Source of the DNA: a virus
DNA: 32,259 nt
Strand: one strand, 5' to 3'
IMG/VR virus record: IMGVR_UViG_3300027291_000115
Coordinates: 1-32,259 of that record
The position numbers were made by a program, and so were the translations under genes. The notes under the pieces were generated by a model. It was not told where the DNA came from, made no database searches, and worked only from the letters and a program-made list of their open reading frames with translations. Numbering within the stretch: the stretch's first letter is position 1; each line of letters starts with the position of its first letter. Positions 32,199 to 32,259 of this stretch are shown here, in pieces.

Positions 32199-32259
32199 TT
32201 ACCACTCGATGGCGACATAGCCTGCGCCACCACTGCCGCCGTTACCGCCGGTGCCACCG
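32199..32259 (-). CDS. Tail fibre protein, C-terminal end only
   Basis: The window's last 61 bp read on the minus strand as GGTGGNGGSGGAGYVAIEW and a stop. A Gly-rich C-terminal tip is typical of phage tail fibre adhesins that contact the receptor. The rest lies beyond the right edge. Confidence 0.7.
   Translation of the reverse strand, partial: GGTGGNGGSGGAGYVAIEW

Larger units (their letters stand above)
18544..32259. mobile_element. P2-like prophage or contractile tail element, right end outside the window
   Basis: The left end carries an XRE gene and integrase at the S-layer core. The rest is a cargo cassette followed by lysis and myovirus tail genes in P2-like order, all on the minus strand. 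No capsid, portal, terminase or replication gene is visible, so a complete P2-like prophage and a tailocin cannot be told apart here. The composition is visibly more GC-rich than the S-layer genes. Confidence 0.85.

Overview
The window looks like an accessory surface-layer locus of a Gram-negative betaproteobacterium, most likely Burkholderiales and possibly Comamonadaceae-like. The evidence is the Gly/Asp-rich RTX-type surface proteins, glycosyltransferase and methyltransferase neighbours, a P2-type phage tail module and moderately GC-rich coding DNA. The taxon is an inference from gene style only.

Layout. (1) 1-1364, minus strand: the start of a TPR protein that runs off the left edge, a small SAM methyltransferase (MT1) and a strong terminator. 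(2) 1396-4562, minus: about 1,050 codons of a giant RTX/S-layer-like protein with no 5' end. (3) 4563 to about 10,000: mobile-element genes. They are an XRE regulator divergent from a tyrosine integrase, a small unknown gene, a higBA toxin-antitoxin module enclosed by perfect 22-bp inverted repeats, a phage-type gene pair ending in an HGGKSTGAP protein, and a polymerase-like gene. (4) About 10,050-15,306, minus: a surface-polysaccharide or protein-glycosylation operon (MT2, an FkbM-like methyltransferase, an unknown protein, two GT4 glycosyltransferases, tiny ORFs) downstream of a second terminator. (5) 15371-18555, minus: a second 5'-truncated RTX/S-layer-like gene, paralogous to the first. 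(6) 18556-32259: a second XRE/integrase pair, a four-gene cargo cassette (TIGR04255-type protein, XRE regulator, HDCDL-motif protein, unknown), then lysis and contractile-tail genes of a P2-like prophage or tailocin. These run right to left from the tail fibre end through FI, FII, E/E', tape measure, U, X and D to holin, GH108 lysozyme and a second holin. The element continues past the right edge.

Main point. Both S-layer genes stop at the same base and in the same codon phase. Both end at the 12-bp sequence CTGTAGTGAGCG (4551-4562 and 18544-18555), which encodes the conserved LTT motif read from the other strand. Each junction is followed directly by a related XRE/integrase pair. No 5' remnant of the first gene is visible between the two junctions, and the two cores are direct repeats. 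The segment 4551-18555 can therefore be read as one integrated element. It would enter at the LTT codons of an S-layer gene and bring a replacement S-layer body with its own terminator, methyltransferase and glycosyltransferases. The P2-like prophage would then have entered the regenerated site. This is a model for cassette-type S-layer switching by site-specific integration, not a demonstrated mechanism. Two separate insertions followed by a deletion would also fit.
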